Shown: piece by piece, positions 18,371-27,515 of the stretch
How positions within the stretch are numbered: the stretch's first letter is position 1
Layout of the letters: each line of letters opens with the position of its first letter
Assembly (NCBI RefSeq): GCF_004770765.1
Contig: NZ_RQFK01000026.1
Location: 930,001-994,000, forward strand
Direction: 5' to 3'
Source: Leptospira noumeaensis
GTDB lineage: Bacteria > Spirochaetota > Leptospiria > Leptospirales > Leptospiraceae
Length of the DNA: 64,000 bases
Position numbers and translations under genes: made by a program
The notes under the pieces: model-generated
The model's input: only the letters and a program-made list of their open reading frames with translations
What the model was told of the DNA's origin: nothing
Database searches by the model: none

Positions 18371-19867
18371 ATGTCTGTAAAACAGGATATTTCCGGTACT
18401 TTAAGGAAAATCCAAAAAGAAATTCAACAACTTCCGAATATTACGGATCGATTGAATTTCATTTTGGACATGACTCTAACTTTGTTTGGAGCTTCTACCG
18501 GTAGTATTTCAATTATGGATCAGGAAGAAAAAGTCCTCACCATTGTGGCTGCCAAAGGGATGGATTGGGAAAAGAAAATCGCCGCCAAACTTCCATTTAA
18601 CTTGGGTGTGACTGGTCGCGCTGCCTCCACCAGAGAAATTATTTACGTTCCTGATGTAACTTTAGATAAAGACTATGTAAAACTCATCGAAACCGTTCGT
18701 TCTGAACTTGCTATTCCTCTTGTTACAAGAGATTCCACCATTGGAGTTTTGAACTTAGAATCGGATAAGGTAAATTTTTTCTCACCTGACATTATCAACC
18801 AGGCCACATTATTTGCATCTCAGTTAACAATTGTTATTTTAGAAGAACGAATTGCTAAAGAAGCTTTTGAAAAATCCAAACGAGAAGAAGATCCAGTTGA
18901 AGAAATTCTTGGTTATGATCCTAGTATTTTATTTTTAAAACATAGAATTCGGCAAGTGGGCCCTTCTGATACATCGGTGATGATCATTGGCGAGGAAGGT
19001 GCTGGAAAAAATTTAATCGCTAAGGCCTTACATTATATCTCCCAAAGAAAGAACGGCCCATTTTTTACTGTTGATTGTTCTGGTCTTAGTTATGAATTAT
19101 TAGAAGCAGAACTTTTCGGTGCTCAAAGTGGAAAAATATTCAATCCAGGAAAGTTGGAACAAGCCAACGGTGGATCATTATACATTGAATCTATTGGCGA
19201 TTTACCATCAAATTTACAAACAAGATTATTTCATACCTTAAGGGATAAAACAATGCCAAATCCTTCTGCCAAAAAGAAGGACGAAGTTTTAAATATCAGA
19301 ATTTTTACAGGTAGCAAAAGAGATTTATTAGAAGATATTCAGAAAGAAACTTTTTCGATGGATTTGTATTATCGCCTAGCAGAAGTTCCGTTACGTGTCT
19401 CACCGTTACGCGAACGAAGAGGGGATGTCCCACTTCTCGCACATCACTTTTTATATCAATACAACAAACAATATGGAAGAAACAAAACGTTTTCGACAGA
19501 TGCTTTAAGAGCTCTCACGGGTATGCCCTGGAGTGGAAATGTAAGACAATTACAAAGTGTCATTCAATATGCTGTGCTTGTCCCGCCAGAAACGGTACTA
19601 GAACCTCATTCCTTTTCGCAAGATGGGAAACGTGACACTGAGGTTCCAACAAAGGTTCAGAGTTTTGGTGTTGGTACAGAGATTCTTTCTCCTTCGGAAA
19701 ATTTATCTCTCAATATCGCCATTGAACGATTGGAGGCAATTTGGATTAAAGAGGCCTTCCAACGAGTTTCCACTCAAGAAGAGGCAGCCAAACTTCTAGG
19801 AATTAGCCGAGGTTCTTTGCAATATAAGATCAAAAATAACCAATTTCTGGACGGATTCAACACCTAA
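18371..19867 (+). CDS. GAF-AAA-Fis regulator related to sigma-54 activators, core motifs degenerate
   Basis: This is a 498-residue three-domain regulator. A GAF sensor (about 22-165) is followed by an AAA+ domain (about 180-415) and a Fis-type helix-turn-helix (about 460-492, EEAAKLLGISRGSLQYKI). Walker A keeps its Lys (GEEGAGKN, 207-214). The GAFTGA loop that contacts sigma-54 is replaced by SGKIFN (about 253-258), and the Walker B LFLDE reads LYIES (270-274). The distal LYYRLAEVPLRVSPLRERRGD is well kept. It therefore looks like a bacterial enhancer-binding protein that has lost sigma-54 engagement and possibly ATP hydrolysis. It starts 4 bases after prfB. Confidence 0.85.
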   Translation: MSVKQDISGTLRKIQKEIQQLPNITDRLNFILDMTLTLFGASTGSISIMDQEEKVLTIVAAKGMDWEKKIAAKLPFNLGVTGRAASTREIIYVPDVTLDKDYVKLIETVRSELAIPLVTRDSTIGVLNLESDKVNFFSPDIINQATLFASQLTIVILEERIAKEAFEKSKREEDPVEEILGYDPSILFLKHRIRQVGPSDTSVMIIGEEGAGKNLIAKALHYISQRKNGPFFTVDCSGLSYELLEAELFGAQSGKIFNPGKLEQANGGSLYIESIGDLPSNLQTRLFHTLRDKTMPNPSAKKKDEVLNIRIFTGSKRDLLEDIQKETFSMDLYYRLAEVPLRVSPLRERRGDVPLLAHHFLYQYNKQYGRNKTFSTDALRALTGMPWSGNVRQLQSVIQYAVLVPPETVLEPHSFSQDGKRDTEVPTKVQSFGVGTEILSPSENLSLNIAIERLEAIWIKEAFQRVSTQEEAAKLLGISRGSLQYKIKNNQFLDGFNT

Positions 19868-19928
19868 AGTCAGAAAAGAATGGATAGATTGGCCTCATCT
19901 GTCGATATGATTACTAAGGAGCTTTCAC

Positions 19929-20981
19929 GTGGCAGATAGTTATTACCGTACCATCAGTGGTAAACAATATGATAATGAATTGTTAGAAATTGCTGAAAAA
20001 GCCACCAAACGTAGCAAAGCTCCCATTGGTAAAAACGTCGCCAAGACCTTATTTGATGCCATTAAAGATGGCGGTGATTATACAGATGTAGAAAAACGGA
20101 CTGTAAAATACATTCGAGACAATTTTAAGTTTAGCCCTGAAGCTGATGAATACCTTCGTTCGGAAATTCGTAAGTGGGCAGCAAAAATTTCTGTTCCTGC
20201 TGCAAAGAAAAAATCTTCAACTAAGGCTTCTGCAAAAAAAGAAACTACTACAAAACGAAGTTCTGCTCGTTCTTCTAAGTCTTCGGTGGAAGGATTCACA
20301 CCTTATACCGACAGTTATGAGTTTGGTGAAACATCTCATGACGAAATAGCTCCTACACCTGAATACAATGAACTAGTTGCTCTAAATAAATTTCAAATCA
20401 CACCAAAACAAAATCGACTTGGAAGAATTATTTTACTCAGTTTGATATTCGTATTTTTTATAGTTCTCATCATTTTTGGAATCCGTAGTTGCAATCGAAG
20501 TTCGAAATCCTCAGAAAACATAAACCAAGAAACAAATGTTTCTTCGGAATCAACAGGATCACGATCTTTGGAACGAGTGGAATTATCGCAAGGTAAGGTA
20601 TCTAGCCGGTTTGAATCCAGAGCTTCGGCCATCCGTTATATCAATGATTTACAAATTCGTTTTATCAAACAAAGTATGCAAACAGAAGATAGTGCGAATG
20701 ATAAAATTGCAACTCTAGCAGAAGCATTAAAAGCATATCCAGGTGTTCGGATTCGAGTGAAAGGCCATACTTGTTTTATTGGTGAAATGGATGAAAATAA
20801 AATTTTATCTGATGAACGTGCGAAATTTATCTTTGATGAACTAGTAAAAAATGGTGTCAGCGCGACACAACTCGACTATCGTGGGTTTGGTGAAACAGCA
20901 GAAATAGAATCTAATTCTACAGAAGCTGGTCGAATCAAAAATAGACGGGTGGATTTTACAGTTTTATCTGTTAAAGAATAG
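19929..20981 (+). CDS. membrane-anchored OmpA/MotB-type peptidoglycan-binding protein
   Basis: This 350-residue protein starts at GTG (19929) with a clear AAGGAG site 7 bases upstream. The N-terminal about 155 residues are cytoplasmic, ending in a Lys/Ser/Thr-rich linker (about 92-125). One membrane span lies at about 165-184 (IILLSLIFVFFIVLIIFGI). The periplasmic part ends in an OmpA-like domain (about 245-345) with GHTCFIGEMDENKILSDERA and RIKNRRVDF, the peptidoglycan-contact elements. The cytoplasmic basic region is unusual for this family; a link between the cell wall and a cytoplasmic partner is inferred. It is convergent with the Maf-like gene. Confidence 0.8.
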   Translation: MADSYYRTISGKQYDNELLEIAEKATKRSKAPIGKNVAKTLFDAIKDGGDYTDVEKRTVKYIRDNFKFSPEADEYLRSEIRKWAAKISVPAAKKKSSTKASAKKETTTKRSSARSSKSSVEGFTPYTDSYEFGETSHDEIAPTPEYNELVALNKFQITPKQNRLGRIILLSLIFVFFIVLIIFGIRSCNRSSKSSENINQETNVSSESTGSRSLERVELSQGKVSSRFESRASAIRYINDLQIRFIKQSMQTEDSANDKIATLAEALKAYPGVRIRVKGHTCFIGEMDENKILSDERAKFIFDELVKNGVSATQLDYRGFGETAEIESNSTEAGRIKNRRVDFTVLSVKE

Positions 20982-20990
20982 TTACATTCT

Positions 20991-22895
20991 TTACAACAGT
21001 CGATAGAGAGACTTAGTGAGCATCCGTTTGGTGGACTGAACGGAGGCGTACAATCCTTCATACAATAACAAAGATTTTTTTGCCACAGCTAACCTGGGAT
21101 TTTCTTTTTCTTCCAAAGTTAAGTTGTCATCATAACCTTCTGTGATGGTTAAAATCACTCTTTGGATTCCTAAACTTAAAATTTCGTTCAAACCTTTTTT
21201 CCCAGATACTTGTTCGTCGATTGCATCCATTTGTTTGATGTCTTCCGAAAAGGTTTTGGGATTGATTTGGTTTCTTTTGATTTGGTTGTATATCCGTTCT
21301 GATACTGTAAGTCCTCGTTTGACAGTGGACACAAAGTCTAATAAACTTTCAGTTGTGGATTTAATTTCTGAAACCAATTGTTTTCGATCGAAAAAAGAAT
21401 TTTCTGTTTTTAATTGAGATTGGATTTGGTTTCGAACAGATTGTACTAAATTGGTTTGGATTTTAATTTCGTTTTCATTACTCGCAAACTCTTTTTCAAA
21501 AAGGGAATGAGAAATTCCCTCTAGTTTGGCACCAAACTTAGTGAGGTTTGTCCAAGGATTTTCTTTCGCATGGTCTTCGAACCATTTTTTAAAGATTAAC
21601 ATCTTTTCATTAGTGATATAAGTTTCACCCAAGTTTCCAGTGACTTTTTTTTGAGGTAAGGCGAACAGTTGTTTGTAATTGTGTTTTTCGCGGCGAAACT
21701 TTCTGGATTCTAAATAGTTCAATCGTTCTTCGAGGACTGCTCCCTTGGAATGGGCAAGACCTTTGGTAAAACTCAAATCTTGGCCTACTAAATATATGGA
21801 CTTTGCCCCCATTAGAGTGGCTAGGCTTGCCGCATTGGTAGATACGGAACCTCCAAAAGGAACGGATCCAATTTCACTAATACCAGTTCTTTCTAGTAGA
21901 CCAATCAAAGGAAAAGGGGAAGAGGTCACAAAACCCTTGTTTGGCCCTTTGTCTAATCGTAAACTCAAATAGGTAGACGTAGGATCAAAAATGAGAATCC
22001 CATTCCCGGTATAATCTTCTAGGTATTGGCTGTTTAGAGCTTGCGGGTCGACAGAAAAAATCAAATCAGGATCAACACCAAAAGAGGTGAGGATGGGAAG
22101 GGCTGTATCCACGGCGAGAAGAAGAAATTGGTTTCTATACTTTCTGAGTTCCGGTATGGATTCGGAAAGACTCGGGCCTGCACCACAAACCACAATAGAG
22201 ATTCCTTCTGCGATTCCAAATAGAACCGACACGGGCCGAAACTTAGATAGTTCAGGAAGGTTATAACAAATATTTTTGGCCCAGATTTTTTCAAACCGAG
22301 TGAGGGTGGCAAGGTTCACATCTTTTTTATGGAACATCTGTTCGGCGGTATAACGAAGTTTTATATAATCCGATTCTCTCCATTGCCAAGCCCCCCGATG
22401 AGGAACAAAACTAATAGGATGTGTACCCTTCCCTTTGACTGCATCGGAAAGTTGTTCTTCCATTCCCTCGCCAGTGATAATTACAAGTTTTCCTTCTAAC
22501 AATGGTTTGGAAAAATCAAAAATTTGAAATGCCTCACTGATAAAAAAAGTATGTGGTTCCATCCAAATGATGGTTACTTTTTCTCTTTCTATAAGGTATG
22601 GAATGATATATCCAAGACCTGCACCAAACAATAAATAAATGCGTTCACTCCCGTCATGAGGAAGTTCGGTCGCAAATCGTTCGGCTTCTTTTTTAGGATC
22701 AAACCGGCTATGGATCCAAACTCCATCTAGTTCTAAAGTAGGATCTCCGACTTTTGATTTTGTCAGTTGGTAACTGGGATTGATTTCCGAATCGAATGTA
22801 TTTGCCTTTGGGGATTGGTTTCCTGAATTTTGAATGAGTTCCGCTAACTGAGATGGTAAAGCAGCCAGATTTTTTTCCAGATACGAATGGTTCAC
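20991..22895 (-). CDS. DUF115/Maf-like (motility-associated) glycosyltransferase-type protein
   Basis: The product is 634 residues. The central part VVCGAGPSLSESIPELRKY (about 225-243) followed by AVDTALPILTSFGVDPD (about 250-266) is the MptE-like DUF115 core, found in Maf proteins that attach nonulosonic sugars to flagellins. GGSVSTNAASLATLMGAK and LVGQDLSF downstream also fit. The flanking N- and C-terminal regions are helical. Leptospira has endoflagella, so a role in filament glycosylation is plausible but inferred; no sugar-synthesis genes are adjacent. It starts one base after the penicillin-binding-protein gene ends, implying co-transcription with cell-wall genes. Confidence 0.8.
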   Translation of the reverse strand: MNHSYLEKNLAALPSQLAELIQNSGNQSPKANTFDSEINPSYQLTKSKVGDPTLELDGVWIHSRFDPKKEAERFATELPHDGSERIYLLFGAGLGYIIPYLIEREKVTIIWMEPHTFFISEAFQIFDFSKPLLEGKLVIITGEGMEEQLSDAVKGKGTHPISFVPHRGAWQWRESDYIKLRYTAEQMFHKKDVNLATLTRFEKIWAKNICYNLPELSKFRPVSVLFGIAEGISIVVCGAGPSLSESIPELRKYRNQFLLLAVDTALPILTSFGVDPDLIFSVDPQALNSQYLEDYTGNGILIFDPTSTYLSLRLDKGPNKGFVTSSPFPLIGLLERTGISEIGSVPFGGSVSTNAASLATLMGAKSIYLVGQDLSFTKGLAHSKGAVLEERLNYLESRKFRREKHNYKQLFALPQKKVTGNLGETYITNEKMLIFKKWFEDHAKENPWTNLTKFGAKLEGISHSLFEKEFASNENEIKIQTNLVQSVRNQIQSQLKTENSFFDRKQLVSEIKSTTESLLDFVSTVKRGLTVSERIYNQIKRNQINPKTFSEDIKQMDAIDEQVSGKKGLNEILSLGIQRVILTITEGYDDNLTLEEKENPRLAVAKKSLLLYEGLYASVQSTKRMLTKSLYRLL

Positions 22896-24707
22896 TTATG
22901 GTTCCAAAACAATTTTGATCGCGGTATTGGGTGAAAGCGGAGATCCTGCTTTCGGTTCTTGTGATTTGACAAATCCAGATCCTTCCAATTTATATTCTTG
23001 TTGTAGCTGTTTTACAATTTGAATGGTTTCGGATGCTGTAAATCCAGTTAAGTCTGGCATGACTCTCGGATCTAGTTTGTAGATTTTGTTTCTTTCACCT
23101 TTTAAGCGGTAAACAAGGGCCTTCTCACTTTTTTCAACAATCGGGATGATGCTTTCCACCACCTCACGAAAGACAGGTGCTGCAATCCCACCTCCAGTAT
23201 GAGCTTCTCCACCAGGTTCATCAAAAACAATGAGACCCACATACTTAGGTTTGTCGGCAGGGAAAAATCCAAGAAAACTCGCAGTAAAAAGACCAGCTTG
23301 GTAACCGGCACCTGCTTTTGCTTTTTGTGAAGTCCCCGTTTTTCCCGCGATAAAGTAGTTCTCTAAATAGGCTTTTTTCCCTGTTCCTTGAGAGACTGCT
23401 TTACCCATCGCGTTTAAGGTTTTTTTGGCAGCCCCTTCTTTGATTCCTAGTAATTCGTTTTTGATTGAAAACTCATGCACCAGTTCGCCATACGAATTGG
23501 TGACCTGAGAAACTACGGATGGTTCAAACAAAATTCCCCCGTTCACAACAGCAGCAGCTGCGGAAATGAGTTGGATGGGTGTGACAGAAAGTCCTTGGCC
23601 TATAGATAAAAAGTAGGGTGTACTTTTATTCCATTTATTTAAAGGAGGTAAATATCCTTTGGCTTCATGAATGGAAAAATTGGTTCGTTTTCCGAACTTA
23701 AATTTTTCCATATAATTATAGTAAGTTGCTTCATCAATTTTTTGTGCAGCTTTGATGATACCTACGTTACACGAGTATTGTAAAATTTCATCCAAATTGA
23801 CATGACCATGATTGTCAGTACAACGAATTGTGGTTCTTCCAATTTCAATATAACCTGGACAATGGAACCTTTCCCCTGGTAGGATTTTTCCTTCGTTGAG
23901 TAACATAAGTGCAATGAAGATTTTCATCGTAGAACCTGGTTCATACACGTGGCGGATGGACCAATTGGTATGAGATTCCAATGGAAAATCTTGGAAATGG
24001 TTGGGATCAAAACTAGGAAAAGATGCCATCGCTAAAATTTTTCCCGTTTCTGTATCCATAATCATTCCAATCCCACGTTTGGATGCGGTTTGGATAAAAG
24101 CTTTTTGTAATGATTTTTCTAATCGGTATTGAATGATACTATCGATTGTTAGATGGACATTATTTCCTTTGCTAGATTCGGCATCGGGAGTGGATAACAA
24201 TTCCAAATTGAATAACATCTCAAGGCCAGAGAGTGCTTTGTCATCATCATAACCAGTAAAACCAAGTAAACTCGCGGCCAAACTACCTTGTGGATATATT
24301 CGTTTGTATTCTTTTTCCACACGAACACCCGGAAGAGACAAAGCTTTTATTTTTTCCGCTTTGGTAAGTTCGATTTCTCTTTTTAATAAAAAGTAATTTT
24401 GTTTTTCTCTTATCGTTTCAATGAGTTTGTTGGGTGTGACCCCAAGTATGGGGCCTAACTCCTGTGCGGTGAGTTCGGGATCATAAATGTTTGTCGGATC
24501 AATCCCCACTGTTGCCGACTCACGAGAGATGGCAAGTTCAATGCCACGTCTATCAAAGATGGTTCCCCGTTGGACATATTTACTCGATTTCAGATTGATG
24601 ATATTATCATTAAAATAGGTAAGATAAATTACTCGAAAGAGTAAAATTACGAATAAAGAGAGTATAAAAAGAATGATATACTTAAAACGTTGTTTGTATT
24701 CGGTCAT
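22896..24707 (-). CDS. penicillin-binding protein (FtsI/SpoVD type) with PASTA domain
   Basis: This class B transpeptidase cross-links peptidoglycan, most likely at the division septum. It is 603 residues with one N-terminal membrane helix (about 9-31). The dimerisation region follows, with RGTIFDRRG at 47-55. The catalytic SxxK is STMK (259-262) and SxN is SCN (312-314). KTG lies in AGKTGTSQKA (about 456). The last about 70 residues (VMPDLTGFTASETIQIV...) form one PASTA module, as in SpoVD/PBP2x-like enzymes. It is packed between lepB and the Maf-like gene with 2 and 0 bases between. Confidence 0.92.
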   Translation of the reverse strand: MTEYKQRFKYIILFILSLFVILLFRVIYLTYFNDNIINLKSSKYVQRGTIFDRRGIELAISRESATVGIDPTNIYDPELTAQELGPILGVTPNKLIETIREKQNYFLLKREIELTKAEKIKALSLPGVRVEKEYKRIYPQGSLAASLLGFTGYDDDKALSGLEMLFNLELLSTPDAESSKGNNVHLTIDSIIQYRLEKSLQKAFIQTASKRGIGMIMDTETGKILAMASFPSFDPNHFQDFPLESHTNWSIRHVYEPGSTMKIFIALMLLNEGKILPGERFHCPGYIEIGRTTIRCTDNHGHVNLDEILQYSCNVGIIKAAQKIDEATYYNYMEKFKFGKRTNFSIHEAKGYLPPLNKWNKSTPYFLSIGQGLSVTPIQLISAAAAVVNGGILFEPSVVSQVTNSYGELVHEFSIKNELLGIKEGAAKKTLNAMGKAVSQGTGKKAYLENYFIAGKTGTSQKAKAGAGYQAGLFTASFLGFFPADKPKYVGLIVFDEPGGEAHTGGGIAAPVFREVVESIIPIVEKSEKALVYRLKGERNKIYKLDPRVMPDLTGFTASETIQIVKQLQQEYKLEGSGFVKSQEPKAGSPLSPNTAIKIVLEP

Positions 24708-24709
24708 CG

Positions 24710-25318
24710 TCAGAAATAAAAGATTACTTTGCCTTTGATTTTTTCAACAGGCACAAGTCCAAACGAACGTGAGTCCGTTGAATACTGTCTGTTGTCACCC
24801 AGAAGAAGATAATAACCAGGGGGAATTCTCCCTTGTCTGTCCATCGCAAGAAATGGCGAGTTGTGGCGATTGATAAAAATGGATGTACTCGGTTCGCTTG
24901 TATAAGTTCCTTTGGGAAGATAGTTTTCTAATAACTCAGTGGAGTCGATTAACACTCGTCCGGCTTCGATGGAATAAAATTCTCCTGGCAAACCTATCAC
25001 TCGTTTGACGACAAGTTCATCCTCTTGGCTAACAAATAAAACCAAATCCAATTTATCAATTTTGGGATCTGTATAAAGAAGTTCTGTTCCAAAGAATTTG
25101 GCAGAAATGGCAAATCCACCTTTCCAAACAAAAACCACAGATCCGTGTTCCAGGGTGGGATACATGGAATTTCCTTGGATGGAATAAATTTGGAATAAAA
25201 AGATACGCACAAATAAGAGGAAACAGAGAAAGAAAAAGATCAAAATGCTACGCCGAGTGTAACGTTTGAATTTGGCCCACAGGCGGGAGACTTTAGTTTC
25301 TGTTTCCATATCCATCAA
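24710..25318 (-). CDS. lepB: signal peptidase I
   Basis: This inner-membrane serine protease removes signal peptides. The 202 residues have one N-terminal membrane segment (about 22-45). The catalytic Ser is in IQGNSMYPTL (about 50-59), the Lys in VVKRVIGLPGE (about 109-119), and the family box LLGDNRQYSTDSRSFG is at about 172-187. The start is an ATG at 25316-25318. It heads the lepB-PBP-Maf run on the minus strand and is divergent from thrC. Confidence 0.95.
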   Translation of the reverse strand: MMDMETETKVSRLWAKFKRYTRRSILIFFFLCFLLFVRIFLFQIYSIQGNSMYPTLEHGSVVFVWKGGFAISAKFFGTELLYTDPKIDKLDLVLFVSQEDELVVKRVIGLPGEFYSIEAGRVLIDSTELLENYLPKGTYTSEPSTSIFINRHNSPFLAMDRQGRIPPGYYLLLGDNRQYSTDSRSFGLVPVEKIKGKVIFYF

Positions 25319-25404
25319 AAAACGATAAAAATCATTCGTGCATTTTTCCCCTTTCTCAAAAATGGAAAAGGAACTTTCCGTAAATCTGAAGCCTAGAGAA
25401 GTCT

Positions 25405-26754
25405 ATGTCACTTACAAAATATCAATTCCGAGCACAGTTTCGTTGTACGAACGACTCCTGTGGCAAAACCTATCCCCTCCACCAAGTGATTTATTCCTGC
25501 GAATCTTGTGGGGAACTTTTAAATGTCGAACATGATATAGACAGTCTCAAACAAGTTTCGGCAAAAGAATGGAAATCGGAATTTGAAACTAGGTTCCGTT
25601 CCAGCCAATTTCCGAATGCTTCTGGAGTTTGGGGGAAAAAGGAATGGGTTCTCCCTGGAATTCAGGATGAAAATATCATCACTTCGGGAGAAGGAACCTC
25701 TCATTTATATGATGCTTCACGATTTGCCAAGGACTTGGGCCTCGGAAGTCTTCATGTCAAACAGTGTGGGGTTTCTCATACTGGCTCTTTTAAAGATTTA
25801 GGAATGACGGTTCTTGTAAGCCAAGTCAACCAAATGATCGCGGACGGTGTGCCCATCCAAGCGGTAGCTTGTGCTTCCACTGGTGATACTTCTGCAGCTC
25901 TTGCATCCTATGCAGCGAAAGCAGGAATTCCTTCCATTATTCTTTTACCAGCAAACAAGGTATCAACGGCCCAACTCATCCAACCGGTGTCCAATGGGGC
26001 GCTTGTTTTGGCGTTAGAAACAGACTTTGATGGTTGTATGGCAGTGGTGAAAGAACTCACCAAAGAAAAATCAATTTATCTAGCAAACTCAATGAATTCG
26101 CTGCGAATCGAAGGTCAAAAAACAATTTCAATTGAGATCACACAACAGTTAGGCTGGAAGGTTCCAGATTGGATTGTCATTCCTGGTGGAAACCTAGGAA
26201 ATGTTTCTGCTCTCGGAATGGGATTTGAAATGTTGTTGGAACTTGGACTGATTGATAAATTACCAAGAATTATTTTAGCTCAGGCGAAAAACGCAAGCCC
26301 ACTGTATGAATCGTATAAGAAAGGTTTTGCAGAATTTGCACCTGTGACAGCCGAAAAAACTTTAGCCTCTGCGATCCAAATCGGAGATCCAGTTTCTGTG
26401 AAAAAAGCCATTCGTGTTTTAAAGAAATTCAACGGTGTTGTGGAAGTGGCAACGGAAGAAGAGTTGGCCAATGCGGCCGCTCGCGGTGATTTGTACGGAC
26501 TTTACAACGACCCTCATACCGGTGTGGCTCTTGCTGCACTTTTGAAATCTTTGGATTCCGGTGTGGTGAAAAAAGGTGAATCAGTGGTTGTGATTTCTAC
26601 TGCCAATGGCCTAAAATTTACCGAGTTCAAATTGGCCTACCATGAAGGGAAAATCCCTAACATTGACGAGAAACTGAGGAACCGAATCCAATCTTGTAAA
26701 CCGAACCTTAGCGGAGTGATGGAAATCCTAGGCAAACAACTTAAGAAACCATAA
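25405..26754 (+). CDS. thrC: threonine synthase
   Basis: This PLP enzyme converts O-phosphohomoserine to threonine. It is 449 residues. The N-terminal zinc-ribbon-like segment FRCTNDSCGKTY...YSCESCGELL (Cys near 12, 17, 30, 33) is followed by the PLP-lysine motif HTGSFKDLG (about 128-136). ASTGDTSAALASYAAKAGI (about 158-176) is the phosphate cradle, and IVIPGGNLGNVSALG is near 256-270. The ATG follows 86 bases of noncoding sequence after the divergent lepB. No riboswitch or T-box is visible there. Confidence 0.95.
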   Translation: MSLTKYQFRAQFRCTNDSCGKTYPLHQVIYSCESCGELLNVEHDIDSLKQVSAKEWKSEFETRFRSSQFPNASGVWGKKEWVLPGIQDENIITSGEGTSHLYDASRFAKDLGLGSLHVKQCGVSHTGSFKDLGMTVLVSQVNQMIADGVPIQAVACASTGDTSAALASYAAKAGIPSIILLPANKVSTAQLIQPVSNGALVLALETDFDGCMAVVKELTKEKSIYLANSMNSLRIEGQKTISIEITQQLGWKVPDWIVIPGGNLGNVSALGMGFEMLLELGLIDKLPRIILAQAKNASPLYESYKKGFAEFAPVTAEKTLASAIQIGDPVSVKKAIRVLKKFNGVVEVATEEELANAAARGDLYGLYNDPHTGVALAALLKSLDSGVVKKGESVVVISTANGLKFTEFKLAYHEGKIPNIDEKLRNRIQSCKPNLSGVMEILGKQLKKP

Positions 26755-26804
26755 ATCGCTAGACAAATCCCCTACATGTTGGCAAATTTTTTCAGTTTAC
26801 CGGT

Positions 26805-27515
26805 ATGTCCCAAGAGATCCAACTAACTTCCCAGTTTTGTACCACGGTAGATCGTGCCGTGGTTCAGGGGAAAAAGATATCCATGATCACTTATGTGATG
26901 GGGGATATTGGGGAAGCCAAACTGAAATACATTCTGTATCGAATTTTGGGTTCCCTTGGCCGTGAAGATTTGATGGAACTTTTTTACACTGCCGCCAAGG
27001 AACTCATCGTCAATTCCACCAAAGCGGCGATCAAACGAATCATCTTTGAAGAACTCAAACTCAACATTCAAAATTTACAAGATTATGAAGAGGGGATGAA
27101 ACTCTTTAAAACCAGTCTCAATGAAAGGAAATTTCCTAATTATAAAAAGAAAATGCGGGAAATGGGACTGTTTGTTAAGATCACGTGCATCTATCAAAAA
27201 GACAAAATCCATCTAGAAATCAGAAATAATTTTCCATTATTGCCCATCGAGGCCGAACGAGTAAAAGAAAAGTTTATTAATGCGAAAAAGTATGATAATC
27301 TATTCGAGTTCTTTATGGAACACGGAGATAATACGGAAGGAGCGGGAATGGGAATCACAATGGTAGAAATATTATTGTCCCAATCTGGTTTTGATCGTCG
27401 ATTGCTCTCTATATATTCATCAGAAAGAAAAAAGGAAACAATAGCGCGAGTGGAAGTCAATTTAAGTGAGATACCAAAATCGAATGAGACCCACGAACAG
27501 TTGTTTGTAGAATAA
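26805..27515 (+). CDS. GHKL-type (histidine-kinase-like) ATPase
   Basis: The 236-residue soluble protein carries the two key GHKL boxes: an N box in AAKELIVNSTKAAIKRIIFEE (positions about 64-84, with Asn at 71) and a G box GDNTEGAGMGITMVE (about 174-188). There is no phospho-accepting His domain or sensor, so it is not a full kinase. It could be an anti-sigma/serine-kinase-like or regulatory ATPase. Its stop shares a base with the ATG of the tail-anchored protein that follows (27515), so the two are probably partners. Confidence 0.75.
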   Translation: MSQEIQLTSQFCTTVDRAVVQGKKISMITYVMGDIGEAKLKYILYRILGSLGREDLMELFYTAAKELIVNSTKAAIKRIIFEELKLNIQNLQDYEEGMKLFKTSLNERKFPNYKKKMREMGLFVKITCIYQKDKIHLEIRNNFPLLPIEAERVKEKFINAKKYDNLFEFFMEHGDNTEGAGMGITMVEILLSQSGFDRRLLSIYSSERKKETIARVEVNLSEIPKSNETHEQLFVE

